A stretch of 64,000 nucleotides of DNA from Allobosea sp. (lineage in GTDB: Bacteria > Pseudomonadota > Alphaproteobacteria > Rhizobiales > Beijerinckiaceae), in NCBI RefSeq assembly GCF_017308015.1, contig NZ_JAFKFW010000011.1, positions 58,816-122,815 on the forward strand, read 5' to 3'. Below the pieces are notes generated by a model. The model worked only from the letters and a program-made list of their open reading frames with translations. It was not told the DNA's origin and did not search any database. Below, in pieces: positions 44,708 to 57,662 of this stretch (the first letter of the stretch is position 1; each line of letters begins with the position of its first letter). A program made the position numbers and the translations under genes.

Positions 44708-45518
44708 AGTCGTAGAATGCCAGCTTGGCGCGCTGGAACAGCCAGAAACCGCCCGAGAACGACAGGATCGACGAGAGGACCATGGCCGTCGCGAGCTTGC
44801 CCGTCGGAAGGGCGCCGCGCACGAGGATCTCCTGATAGGACAGGACGAAATAGGCCAGCGGATTGAGATAGGTCAGCAGCGCCAGCCGCGGCGGGACCAT
44901 TTCCAGCACGTAGCCGATCGGCGTCACGATCAGCAGGATGATCACGAGATACTGGATGAGATGCTGGATGTCCCGCAGCACCAGGGTCACCAGCGCCAGC
45001 ACCCAGACGATGCCGCAGGTGAACATGAACTGGAGCAGCATGACGACGGGAAGCGCGAGGACGCTGGTGTCGGCCGATCCGTAGAGCATCGCACCCAGAG
45101 CAATCACCAGCCCTCCGACGAGAAGGGGCGGAAGCGTGACGATCACTGCCCTGACCGGAAGAAGTTCCGGCGGGAAGACGGTGCTGGTCAGCATCTGCTT
45201 GTTGCGGATCACCGAGACCGAGCCGCCGGCCAGAGCCCCCGCGAAGGAGAGAAAGGCGATCAGCCCTGCCGAGACATGGGCGATGTAGTCCGCGGTGGTC
45301 AGTCCGGGGACGCGAACCTGGAAGATATAGGCGTAGGTCAGAGTGTAGATGGCGAGCAGCAGAAGCGGCGCCAGGATCACCCAGGCCAGCCCGAGCACCG
45401 ATCCCGCATACATCATGCGCAGCTCGATCAGCGACGTCGTGGTCAGGATCGCCCGGTGCCGGAAGACCAGTTGCCACGGCGCCAGCAGGAAATCTCCGAC
45501 TTTACGGGCAAGTGTCAT
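44700..45518 (-). CDS. ABC transporter permease, Wzm/KpsM type
   Basis: A 272-residue membrane protein with about six transmembrane segments: WQLVFRHRAILTTTSLIELR before the first, VLGLAWVILAPLLLLAIY, LIAFLSFAGALAGG, and a C-terminal FSGGFWLFQRAKLAFYDYA. It is the ABC-2 export permease type that moves undecaprenyl-linked O-antigen or capsule across the inner membrane. It overlaps the ATPase gene by eight bases and lies 12 bases after asnB copy 2. Confidence 0.92.
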   Translation of the reverse strand: MTLARKVGDFLLAPWQLVFRHRAILTTTSLIELRMMYAGSVLGLAWVILAPLLLLAIYTLTYAYIFQVRVPGLTTADYIAHVSAGLIAFLSFAGALAGGSVSVIRNKQMLTSTVFPPELLPVRAVIVTLPPLLVGGLVIALGAMLYGSADTSVLALPVVMLLQFMFTCGIVWVLALVTLVLRDIQHLIQYLVIILLIVTPIGYVLEMVPPRLALLTYLNPLAYFVLSYQEILVRGALPTGKLATAMVLSSILSFSGGFWLFQRAKLAFYDYA

Positions 45519-45530
45519 GAACCTGCGCCT

Positions 45531-47420
<1,890 letters not shown>

Positions 47421-47518
47421 CGTCCTGTTCCGCTTGCTTTTCCGCCGCCGCAGCGACGAAGGCGCCGCGCAGTCGGCAGCTTCTATACGGTGCGTCCGCG
47501 CTCTTCAAGCGAAGCCGG

Positions 47519-48712
47519 CTAGGCCGTCAGGGCGTCCGCGATCTCCATCATGCGTCGCTCTTCGTGCTCCCAGCTCAATTCCCGGGCGGCGGCGAGCGCG
47601 CGGCGCTTGTGCTCCTCCACGGCGGACCGGTCCAGTCCGTTGACGACCGTGGCGATGTCGGTGGCGGAGAGGCCTGGGATCAGGCGGCCCTGGCCATAAT
47701 GAGCGACCACCGCCGCCATTTCCGGGAGATCCGAGACGCAGACGCAAAGCCCGGCCATCGTGTATTCGAATAGCTTGTTGGGCAGGACGTAGCGGTTCTG
47801 GTGCGAATGCGGCGAGAGGACGAAGATGCCGATGTCGTGCGTCGATGCAGCCTGAACCAGGTCCGTGAACGGTACGGGCGGATCGAAATGGACCCGCTGC
47901 GCCACGTTGCCGGCCTCGGCGAGGCGGCGAAGTTCGGCGAGATAGGCGTCGCTGCCCGGCCCGCGGATCGTCAGCTCGAACGCGTCGCGCCAGAGCGTGA
48001 CGGAGCCGATCAGGGCCTCCAGCCCGCGGTTCGGCATCACCAGCCCATGATAGAGCACCTTGATGCGCTCGCCGCACGGGCGGAACGGCACCTCCTCGTA
48101 GCGCGGCACGTTGCGGACCACCACAGGGCGGCGCGCCAGCCCGTAGACGGCCGCCAGCCTGTCGGCGATGCCATCGGAAACGCAGGTAATCTCCGCCGCC
48201 CGGGCGATGCCGGCCGCTTCGATCTTGCTGACCAGCGGGCGCATGAAGGTCCGCCATTTCCAGTTCTCGGGAAACTCGTCCGAGGCGAATTCATGCGTGT
48301 CGTAGATGAAAGGGGTGCGATCCCTCTCGGTCAGCCGTGTCGCGAGAGGCAGCATGGTCCAGTCGTTCGCCAGCCAGAGATCCGGGCGATAGGGCTCGGC
48401 GAGCTCCAGAATGGCACCGTAGTTTTCCGGGAGATTCCAGAAGACGGCCTCCGGCGCCCACGGTTGCACCTGCAGGCGGCCGAGGCGCACGAGCCGCCGC
48501 AGCCGGCTTCGGAACGAACGGTCGTGGGATGGCAGATGCGCTTCCAGCAGCTCGCCCGCCGGCGGCGCGGCACGCCCACCCGTGGCGCCGAAAGCGAGAA
48601 CACGCCAGCCGGCCTTGCTGAAAGCCTCCACCTGCCGGCGAACCCGTGGGTCGTCGGCAATGGCCGTGTGGGTCAGGATACCGACCGAGCGGCGGCGGTC
48701 CCTGGCTGTCAT
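47519..48712 (-). CDS. GT4-type glycosyltransferase
   Basis: A 397-residue GT-B glycosyltransferase: SVGILTHTAIADDPRVRRQV, FIYDTHEFASDEF, VLYHGLVMPNRGLEALIGSV and YVLPNKLFEYTMAGLCVCVS. It is the third member of the subfamily found at 25912 and 28727. Donor and acceptor are unknown. It overlaps the next glycosyltransferase gene by four bases. Confidence 0.88.
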   Translation of the reverse strand: MTARDRRRSVGILTHTAIADDPRVRRQVEAFSKAGWRVLAFGATGGRAAPPAGELLEAHLPSHDRSFRSRLRRLVRLGRLQVQPWAPEAVFWNLPENYGAILELAEPYRPDLWLANDWTMLPLATRLTERDRTPFIYDTHEFASDEFPENWKWRTFMRPLVSKIEAAGIARAAEITCVSDGIADRLAAVYGLARRPVVVRNVPRYEEVPFRPCGERIKVLYHGLVMPNRGLEALIGSVTLWRDAFELTIRGPGSDAYLAELRRLAEAGNVAQRVHFDPPVPFTDLVQAASTHDIGIFVLSPHSHQNRYVLPNKLFEYTMAGLCVCVSDLPEMAAVVAHYGQGRLIPGLSATDIATVVNGLDRSAVEEHKRRALAAARELSWEHEERRMMEIADALTA

Positions 48713-49806
48713 CGCCCGCCCTCGATCTGCGCGAGAACGCTATCGATCGCTGCGGCACGCGCCGCCCATGAATGGTAAGCAAGTGCCTCGGTCGCGCCGC
48801 GTTCACCCATTGCTGCCGCGGCTGATGGATCAGCGGCCAGGCGTGCGACGGTTTCCGCCAGCGCCGCCGGGTCTTGCGGGGGAATGACCAGCCCGCAATC
48901 GGTGGAGCGCACCAGCTCCGCCTGTCCCTTCAGGTCGCTGGCGATGACGGCGACGCCGCAGGCCATCGATTCGAACAGCTTGAGTGGCATGACGCCGTAA
49001 TCGGAGCGCCCCTCGGGATTCTCGATCGTGACGAGGCTGGCCAGCGCTCCCCGGTACAGCGGCGGGATGGCGTCCTGCTCTTGCCTGCCGAGATAGGTGA
49101 GCCGGTCCGACCGGGCGGCCTTGACGGCGGGAGCCTCGACGCCGTCACCGGCGATGACGAGGCGGACGCCGTCGGGCCATGATGGATGATCGATCGCCGC
49201 GAGCATCGTCTGGATGCCGTGCCAGCGCACCAGTCCGCCGACGAACACGACATAGGGGTGATCGAAGGAGGCTTTCGGGCCCTGCGGATTGAACAGCGCA
49301 GTATCGGCGGCATTCGTCACGACCGAAACCCGGTCATGCCCGGCATGATCGCTGGCCCATCGGGCGAGTGCTTCCGTCACGGCGAAAAGATGATCCGCCT
49401 TCTTGTGCTGGATGCGATCGAGCCAGGCGAAAACCGGATAAAGCCGCCGCAGTGCCGGATAGGTGACGACGATATCGCGCGTGGTGCCGTTGATCTCGTG
49501 GACGACGGTCTTGCCGAGAAGCCGCAGGATGAGCGCGGCCGGCGCCGCCATGCAATGCCCTCTCACGAAGACGACGCGGTAACGTGCAGCCCTCATCAGC
49601 AGGGAGGCCTGCGCGGCGAGCTGCGACATGAGCCGAACCGGGAACGAGGCGCGGCCGGAGGCGCCGCTCTTCGCGGCGGTAAAGAGAGAGACGTTCCAGC
49701 CGAGCGCTCTCAGTTCGCCGATGATGGCGTGGACATGCGTATGCGCGGCCTGGCCGGGTCGCGGGTTTTCCAGCGCCAGATAAGCAAGACGCTTCTGCCG
49801 GCTCAT
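48709..49806 (-). CDS. GT4-type glycosyltransferase
   Basis: A 365-residue GT-B enzyme of a different GT4 branch: RLAYLALENPRPGQAAHTHV, HEINGTTRDIVVTYPALRR, VVFVGGLVRWHGIQTMLAAI, MPLKLFESMACGVAVIASDL and GERGATEALAYHSWAARAA. It overlaps the glycosyltransferase and aminotransferase genes by four bases on each side, which ties it to the WbpE-D-B-A set; it could transfer the resulting diamino uronic acid. Confidence 0.88.
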   Translation of the reverse strand: MSRQKRLAYLALENPRPGQAAHTHVHAIIGELRALGWNVSLFTAAKSGASGRASFPVRLMSQLAAQASLLMRAARYRVVFVRGHCMAAPAALILRLLGKTVVHEINGTTRDIVVTYPALRRLYPVFAWLDRIQHKKADHLFAVTEALARWASDHAGHDRVSVVTNAADTALFNPQGPKASFDHPYVVFVGGLVRWHGIQTMLAAIDHPSWPDGVRLVIAGDGVEAPAVKAARSDRLTYLGRQEQDAIPPLYRGALASLVTIENPEGRSDYGVMPLKLFESMACGVAVIASDLKGQAELVRSTDCGLVIPPQDPAALAETVARLAADPSAAAAMGERGATEALAYHSWAARAAAIDSVLAQIEGGR

Positions 49807-50960
49807 GCCACCGCGGCCGACGGTGCGGCCAGAGCCTCCAGAACCTGTGCGATGATGTAATCCTGCGTCTCTTCGTCGAGATAGGGATGCATCGGCAGGG
49901 CAACGACTTCCTGCGCGGCGCTCTCCGAGATCGGCAGGCCGTTCCCGGCTACGGGATAATGTTTGTAGGCGGTCTGCAGGTGCAGCGGCTTCGGGTAATA
50001 GACAGTCGTCGGCACACCCTTGGCCTTCAGCGCCGCCTGGAAGGCGTCGCGGCGATCGGCATCGACGCGGATCGTGTACTGGGCCCAGGTCGAGACGCAG
50101 TCCGCCATGACGTGGGGTGTGATCACGACGTCCTTGAGGGCGGCGGTGTAGCGGGCCGCCACGACCTGCCGCTTCTCGATCTCCTCGGCATAGACCTTGA
50201 GCTTCTCGATCAGAACGGCGGCCTGGATGGTGTCTAATCGCGAATTCACGCCGACGCGGACATTGTCGTACTTGTACGAGCCCTTGCCGTGGAAGCGCAG
50301 CGACATCAGCAGTGCCGCATGCTCGTCGCTGTCGGTCAGGATCGCGCCGCCGTCGCCATAGCAGCCGAGCGGCTTGGCCGGGAAGAAGCTGGTCGTGACG
50401 AAATCGCCGATTGCGCCTGCGACGCGGCCCTTGTAGCGGGCGCCGTAGCCCTGCGCGGAATCCGAGATCAGGACGAGGCCGTTCTGCTTGCAGAAGGCCT
50501 CGATCGGCTCGTAGTCGCAGGCCTGGCCGAAGAGATCGACGCTGATCAGGGCGCGCGGGTTGAGCTTGTGCTGCTTCGCCGTCTCGAGGGCGGCGCCGAG
50601 GCTCTTCGGGTCGATATTGTAGGTCGCTTCGTCGATCTCGGCGAAGACGGGTGTAGCGCCCATCCAGGCGACGACCTCGGCAGTCGCTGCGAAGGTGAAA
50701 CTTGGGCAGATCACCGCGTCGCCGGGGCCGATGCCGAGCGCTTCGAGCACGAGGATCAGCGCATCGGTGCCGTTGGCGACTCCGATCGCATGTTTCGCAC
50801 CGCAGAAAGCGGCGAGCTCGGTCTCGAACTGCTGGACCTGCTGGCCGAGGATGTAGTTGCCATCATGGACGACCTTGAGGATCGCCTCGTCCATCGCCTT
50901 GCCGATGTACTGGCGCTGGGCCTTGAGGTCGATGAACTCGATCACGGGACGCTCGCTCAT
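49803..50960 (-). CDS. DegT/DnrJ/EryC1-family aminotransferase (WbpE-like)
   Basis: A 385-residue PLP-dependent sugar aminotransferase. GVANGTDALILVLEALGI is the conserved N-terminal motif, and the PLP lysine is Lys196 in SFFPAKPLGCYGDGGAI. With WbpA, B and D encoded next to it, the likely reaction is transamination at C3 of UDP-2-acetamido-2-deoxy-3-keto-glucuronic acid (WbpE of P. aeruginosa). The stop/start with the acetyltransferase gene share one base. Confidence 0.9.
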   Translation of the reverse strand: MSERPVIEFIDLKAQRQYIGKAMDEAILKVVHDGNYILGQQVQQFETELAAFCGAKHAIGVANGTDALILVLEALGIGPGDAVICPSFTFAATAEVVAWMGATPVFAEIDEATYNIDPKSLGAALETAKQHKLNPRALISVDLFGQACDYEPIEAFCKQNGLVLISDSAQGYGARYKGRVAGAIGDFVTTSFFPAKPLGCYGDGGAILTDSDEHAALLMSLRFHGKGSYKYDNVRVGVNSRLDTIQAAVLIEKLKVYAEEIEKRQVVAARYTAALKDVVITPHVMADCVSTWAQYTIRVDADRRDAFQAALKAKGVPTTVYYPKPLHLQTAYKHYPVAGNGLPISESAAQEVVALPMHPYLDEETQDYIIAQVLEALAAPSAAVA

Positions 50961-51562
50961 CAGGCAATCTCCTCAAGCTGCTCCGGTGCGGTTTCCCGGT
51001 AGCGCGTTCCGGTCAGTGGGCAGGTCAGGTCGGGCCCGAGCCTCTCGCCGGCCTTGCTCATCCAGCCGATCCGGCGCGCCGGCACCCCGGCCATCAGAGC
51101 ATAGTCCGGCACATTCTTGGTCACCACCGCGCCGGCGGCAATGAAGCAATACGCGCCGAGCGTGTGCCCGCAGACGATGGTCGCGTTCGCCCCGATGCTC
51201 GCGCCGCGCTTCACCAGCGTGCGGCGGAACTCTGCCTTGCGGTTCATGAAGGCGCGCGGATTGTTGACATTGGTGAAGACGCAGGACGGGCCGCAGAACA
51301 CGTCCGCCTCCAGCTCGACACCGTCATAGAGTGCGACGTTGTTCTGGATCTTGCAGCCGTCGCCGATGGTTACCCGCGGCCCGGCCATCACGTTCTGGCC
51401 AAGCACGCAGTCGCGGCCGATCGTGGTCTGGCCGAGCACATGCACGAAGTGCCAGATCTTGGTGCCGGTGCCGAGCGTCGCGCCCTCGTCGACATAGGCG
51501 CTCTCATGCACGAGCGCGCCCGGGAAACGCGGATCTTCCCGCATCTGGGACGCGCCGGCCAT
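50960..51562 (-). CDS. Hexapeptide-repeat N-acetyltransferase (WbpD-like)
   Basis: A 200-residue left-handed beta-helix acetyltransferase with many imperfect hexapeptide repeats (ATLGTGTKIWHFVHVLGQTT, IGRDCVLGQNVMAGPRVTIG) and the loop FTNVNNPRAFMNRKAEFRRT. It matches WbpD, which N-acetylates the 3-amino group of UDP-GlcNAc(3NH2)A. The start at 51562 has AAGGGC upstream; ATG at 51544 is an alternative. It lies between the WbpE- and WbpB-like genes. Confidence 0.9.
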   Translation of the reverse strand: MAGASQMREDPRFPGALVHESAYVDEGATLGTGTKIWHFVHVLGQTTIGRDCVLGQNVMAGPRVTIGDGCKIQNNVALYDGVELEADVFCGPSCVFTNVNNPRAFMNRKAEFRRTLVKRGASIGANATIVCGHTLGAYCFIAAGAVVTKNVPDYALMAGVPARRIGWMSKAGERLGPDLTCPLTGTRYRETAPEQLEEIA

Positions 51563-51564
51563 CG

Positions 51565-53906
<2,342 letters not shown>

Positions 53907-54064
53907 GACCGGCTTTCTGCGTGGGAAGGCGCGCTGGATGCGGTAAGCAAAGATATGGGTGGCTTTGCAACTGCCTTAGAAAGATGTCAACCAGCCTACG
54001 CAGCGAGCGTGGCGAAGCAACGTGGCAGTGTCGAAAAAAGCTGTGGTCGCTATGCGAGCGAAAG

Positions 54065-54098
54065 CCGGGTTCCGGTCTCTGCTCGGCCCGAAACCCGG
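54065..54098 (-). terminator. Hairpin, possible terminator of the secreted-protein gene
   Basis: Ccgggtt (54065-54071) pairs with aacccgg (54092-54098), and the inner ccgg/ccg bases can extend the stem. It lies about 50 bases past the end of the minus-strand gene at 54150. No clear T-run follows, so intrinsic termination is uncertain. Confidence 0.35.
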
Positions 54099-54149
54099 TA
54101 CGCATTGTTGAAGACGGCGAAGCGATATCGAGCTGGAGACGCCGTGTGA

Positions 54150-54572
54150 CTACCACCGCGATCCACGGGCGGGCCGGAGAGGCCGGCATCCGCGACGATT
54201 GCAGGTGCTCTCCCAGACGCGCCCATTGCCGTCGATGCAGCGATTCTGGTTGCAGTCGAAGCCTCCGCCGCCATAACCTCCGCCTCCATAGCCTCCGCCG
54301 CCCCATTGACGCTGCGGTGGGGGGGCGCCGTAGGCGGGACCACCGATCCGGCCGACAGGGCCGCCGATCGGGCGGCAGCCGTAGCGGTCACAGGTCGACT
54401 GCGTATAGACGCCGGTTCGGGGATCGATGCAGCTCGCGGCCGTGCACTGCAGTTGGACCTCGGTAATGTCAGAGCCGATGGGCATCCCCGCTAGTGGCAG
54501 CGCATTGGCCTGTGATGCCCAAAGCGCGAATGCGGCGAGGGCGACGTTCCGCAAGAAAGATCGCATAGACAA
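54150..54572 (-). CDS. Small secreted Cys-rich protein with duplicated motif
   Basis: A 140-residue protein with a signal peptide (SMRSFLRNVALAAFALWASQANA). The mature part has two copies of a motif: CIDPRTGVYTQSTCDRYGCR and CIDGNGRVWESTCNRRGCR, with three cysteines each. Between them is a Gly/Tyr-rich stretch of GGYGG repeats. I do not recognise a named family. Paired cysteines and export suggest a disulfide-bonded periplasmic or surface protein. Confidence 0.8.
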   Translation of the reverse strand: MSMRSFLRNVALAAFALWASQANALPLAGMPIGSDITEVQLQCTAASCIDPRTGVYTQSTCDRYGCRPIGGPVGRIGGPAYGAPPPQRQWGGGGYGGGGYGGGGFDCNQNRCIDGNGRVWESTCNRRGCRPLRPARGSRW

Positions 54573-54753
54573 GACTCCTTCGACATCGAAGATACGCGCG
54601 TGATTCTGAACGGTTCCCTGCTGAACAGCGAGAACGGCTCATATATGGTCTGTCGTTGCCCCCGGAGCATACTTGCTGGCCGGTCGACAGCTATGATGGT
54701 GCATGCCTTGCTCGGCTGAAGATCGCAGAGCAGGTTTGCTGCGAGAGGTCTGT

Positions 54754-56793
54754 ATGAGTTTCCGCAATATCCACGCTCACGGCCTCGTCCGCATCGCCGG
54801 CGCCGCGCCGCGGTTGAAGGTCGCCGATCCGGCTTTCAACGTGGCCGAGACCATTGCCCTGTTGCGGCGGGCGGAGGAGGGGGGAGCCTCGCTCTGCCTG
54901 TTCCCGGAGCTCGGCATCAGCGCCTATGCCATCGACGACCTGCTGCAGCAGAACGCCCTGCTCGACGCGGTGAAGGAGGCGCTGGCGCGACTGGTCGCCG
55001 AAAGCCGGAGTCTGCGCTGCGTCGCGGTGGTCGGGGCGCCCTTGCGGGTCGAGGGGCGGCTGTTCAACTGCGCCGTCGCGATCCATCGCGGCCGCATCGT
55101 CGCTGCTGTCCCTAAGACCTATCTGCCGAACTATCGCGAGTTCTACGAGCGCCGGCAATTCGCTTCCGGCGAACGAGCCGGCGCACTCTATATCGATCTG
55201 TGCGGGCAGGAGGTGCCGTTCGGCACCGACATCCTGCTGACGGCGACCGATATTCCCGATCTCACCGTCCATATGGAGATCTGCGAGGATGTCTGGACCC
55301 CGATCCCGCCCTCGTCCTATGCCGCGCTCGCCGGCGCGACCCTGCTGCTCAATCTCTCGGCTTCGAACGTCACCATCGGCAAGTCGGACTGGCGCCACGC
55401 GCTCTGCAAGGCTCATTCGGGCCGCTGCATCGCGGCCTATGCCTATTCTGCCGCCGGTACGGGAGAGTCGACCACGGATCTCGCCTGGGATGGGCAGGCG
55501 ATGATCTACGAGAACGGCGTGCTGCTCGCCGAAGCCGAACGCTTCGCCGCCGAGCCGCAGCTCATCCTCGCCGATGTCGATCTCGAACGGCTGGCGATGG
55601 ATCGCATCCGCCAGAACACCTTCGGCGACAGCGCCGATCTCAATCGCGACAGGCTCGGCTTCCGCCGCATCGCCTTCGCGCTGGAGCCGGATCGTGACAG
55701 CGATCTCGGCCTCGCCCGCGAGGTCGATCGCTTCCCCTTCGTGCCCAATGACGACGCAAGGCTGAACGAGCTCTGCTTCGAGGCCTACAACATCCAGTCA
55801 CATGGCCTGCGCAAGCGGCTGGAGAGCACGCGGCTCGACAAGGTGGTGATCGGCATCTCCGGCGGTCTCGATTCGACGCAGGCCCTGATCGTCGCGGCCC
55901 ACACCTTCGACGCGCTGGGGCTCCCGCGCAAAAACATCCTCGCCTATACGCTGCCGGCCTTCGCGACGAGCAAGGACACCAAGGACAATGCCTGGCGGCT
56001 GATGCGGGCGCTCGGCGTCAGCGCCGAGGAGATCGACATGACCCCGGCCTGCCGGCAGATGCTGATCGATATCGGCCATCCCTTCGCCAAGGGCGAGCCC
56101 GTCTACGACATCACCTTCGAGAACGTGCAGGCCGGTGCGCGCACCTCGGTGCTGTTCCGCCTCGCCAACCGCCACAATGCGCTGGTCATGGGCACTGGCG
56201 ATCTCTCGGAGCTGGCACTCGGCTGGTGCACTTATGGCGTCGGCGATCACATGTCGCATTACAACGTCAACGGCTCCGTGCCGAAGACGCTGATCCAGCA
56301 TCTGATCCGCTGGGTCGCCCAGTCCGGTCGTTTCGGGGCGGAGGCGTCGGACGTGATGCTCGACATCCTCGCGACCGAGATCTCGCCGGAACTGGTGCCG
56401 GGCGACGGCGACAAGCCGGCCCAGAAGACCGAGGATTTCGTCGGCCCCTACGCGCTGCAGGATTTCAACCTGTTCTACACGACGCGCTACGGCTTCCGGC
56501 CGAGCAAGATCGCCTTCCTCTCCGAGCACGCCTGGCGCGATGCCGCGGCCGGTGACTGGCCGCCCAACATGGAGGCGGGCAAGCGCGTCGCCTATGACCT
56601 GCCGGTGATCAAGCGCTGGCTCGGCGTCTTCATCCGCCGCTTCTTCGAGACCAGCCAGTTCAAGCGCTCGGCCGTGCCGAACGGCCCGAAGGTCTCCTCC
56701 GGCGGTTCGCTCTCGCCACGCGGCGACTGGCGCGCGCCGAGCGACGCCTCCGCCGCGCCCTGGCTCGAGGACTGGGAACGCATCCCCGATTGA
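54754..56793 (+). CDS. nadE: Glutamine-dependent NAD+ synthetase NadE
   Basis: A 679-residue two-domain enzyme making NAD from nicotinate adenine dinucleotide, ATP and glutamine. The N-terminal nitrilase-like glutaminase domain carries Glu52 (CLFPELGIS), Lys121 ([13 protein letters not shown]) and Cys177 ([11 protein letters not shown]). The C-terminal synthetase domain has the PP-loop [15 protein letters not shown] near residue 366. Length equals the large NadE type known from Mycobacterium. I chose the ATG at 54754, with GAGAGG five bases ahead, instead of the ATG at 54703. Confidence 0.97.
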   Translation: MSFRNIHAHGLVRIAGAAPRLKVADPAFNVAETIALLRRAEEGGASLCLFPELGISAYAIDDLLQQNALLDAVKEALARLVAESRSLRCVAVVGAPLRVEGRLFNCAVAIHRGRIVAAVPKTYLPNYREFYERRQFASGERAGALYIDLCGQEVPFGTDILLTATDIPDLTVHMEICEDVWTPIPPSSYAALAGATLLLNLSASNVTIGKSDWRHALCKAHSGRCIAAYAYSAAGTGESTTDLAWDGQAMIYENGVLLAEAERFAAEPQLILADVDLERLAMDRIRQNTFGDSADLNRDRLGFRRIAFALEPDRDSDLGLAREVDRFPFVPNDDARLNELCFEAYNIQSHGLRKRLESTRLDKVVIGISGGLDSTQALIVAAHTFDALGLPRKNILAYTLPAFATSKDTKDNAWRLMRALGVSAEEIDMTPACRQMLIDIGHPFAKGEPVYDITFENVQAGARTSVLFRLANRHNALVMGTGDLSELALGWCTYGVGDHMSHYNVNGSVPKTLIQHLIRWVAQSGRFGAEASDVMLDILATEISPELVPGDGDKPAQKTEDFVGPYALQDFNLFYTTRYGFRPSKIAFLSEHAWRDAAAGDWPPNMEAGKRVAYDLPVIKRWLGVFIRRFFETSQFKRSAVPNGPKVSSGGSLSPRGDWRAPSDASAAPWLEDWERIPD

Positions 56794-56875
56794 GGGCAGG
56801 CCGGGTGTGCTGCTGGCCCTCGTTGCCGCCGGCGGGGCCTTGTCGCCTTCTGCGTGAACGTATTACCGTAGCCGC

Positions 56876-57012
56876 GTTCTCAGGGCGGGGCGGAATTCCC
56901 CACCGGCGGTATGCGGCCTTGGCCGCGAGCCCGCGAGCGCCCTCCTTGCGGAGGGGTCAGCAGACCAGGTGCGAGGCCTGGGCCGACGGTCATAGTCCGG
57001 ATGAAAGAGAAC
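56876..57012 (+). promoter_or_regulatory. FMN riboswitch (RFN element)
   Basis: All RFN landmarks appear in order on the plus strand: ttctcagggcgggg, ggaattccccaccggcggta, gagcccgcgagcgcc, gtcagcaga with cagg.gcgaggcctg, ggccgacggtcatagtccgg and atgaaagagaac. It precedes ribH2 by about 80 bases and should reduce its expression when FMN is plentiful. Confidence 0.97.
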
Positions 57013-57093
57013 GTGTCCGCCGTCCGCGCCTTCCGGCGCGGCGCTGGCTCGTGATCGCCTTGGGTGACGTGTCTGTCGCGAAAGGAGATCACC

Positions 57094-57528
57094 ATGACAC
57101 TCGCCCGCTACGCTTTCATCAAAGCCGCCTGGCACGCCGATATCGTCGATCAGGCGCTCAAAGGCTTTTGTGAGGTTATTCCCGCCGATCAGGTTGATGT
57201 ATTCGACGTGCCCGGCGCCTTCGAGATGCCATTGCTGGCCCGCGATCTTGCAACCACGGGCCGCTATGCAGCCGTCATTGCAGCCGCCCTCGTCGTGGAC
57301 GGCGGCATTTATCGCCACGAATTCGTGGCGCAGGCCGTGGTCGATGGCTTGATGCGCGCCGGCCTGGACTCGGGTGTGCCGATCCTGTCGGTCTCGCTGA
57401 CTCCGCATCATTATCGCGAGGGTGTGCATCAGGGCGAGATTTACCGGGCGCATTTCGTGACGAAGGGGCGCGAGGCTGCCGAGGCCGCGCTGATGATCCT
57501 GCGCACGCGCGCTCGCCTTGCCGCCTGA
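57094..57528 (+). CDS. ribH2: 6,7-dimethyl-8-ribityllumazine synthase, RibH2 type
   Basis: A 144-residue lumazine synthase. AFIKAAWHADIVDQALKGF, VFDVPGAFEMPLLARDL, VVDGGIYRHEFVAQAVVDG and VPILSVSLTPHHY match the RibH2 isoform described in Brucella and other Rhizobiales, not the housekeeping RibH1. It condenses 5-amino-6-ribitylaminouracil with dihydroxybutanone phosphate. The ATG at 57094 has an AAAGGAG site at 57081-57087. It stands alone under the FMN riboswitch, away from other rib genes. Confidence 0.93.
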   Translation: MTLARYAFIKAAWHADIVDQALKGFCEVIPADQVDVFDVPGAFEMPLLARDLATTGRYAAVIAAALVVDGGIYRHEFVAQAVVDGLMRAGLDSGVPILSVSLTPHHYREGVHQGEIYRAHFVTKGREAAEAALMILRTRARLAA

Positions 57529-57597
57529 TCCAGGTCGAGAGGGCACGCACCAAGCGGTCAGCTTGCCAGGGATTCAGTTGTTTTCACTGACAAGGGG

Positions 57598-57617
57598 CCC
57601 GCGGCTTGTGCCGCGGG
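57598..57617. terminator. Hairpin between ribH2 and yeiH-type gene, possible terminator
   Basis: Cccgcggc (57598-57605), loop ttgt, gccgcggg (57610-57617) form a perfect 8-bp stem in the space between converging ribH2 and the exporter gene. It has the same stem as the terminator at 58911-58930. No long T-run follows on either strand, so its strength is unclear. Confidence 0.5.
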
Positions 57618-57662
57618 CTGATCGTTTCGGGTTTCGGGTACCGGCGGTTCGGCCGTTCGGTC

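Noticed and set aside
54200-54310. Short repeated units considered as a CRISPR or regulatory repeat
   Set aside because: They are in-frame codons for the Gly/Tyr-rich linker of the secreted protein.
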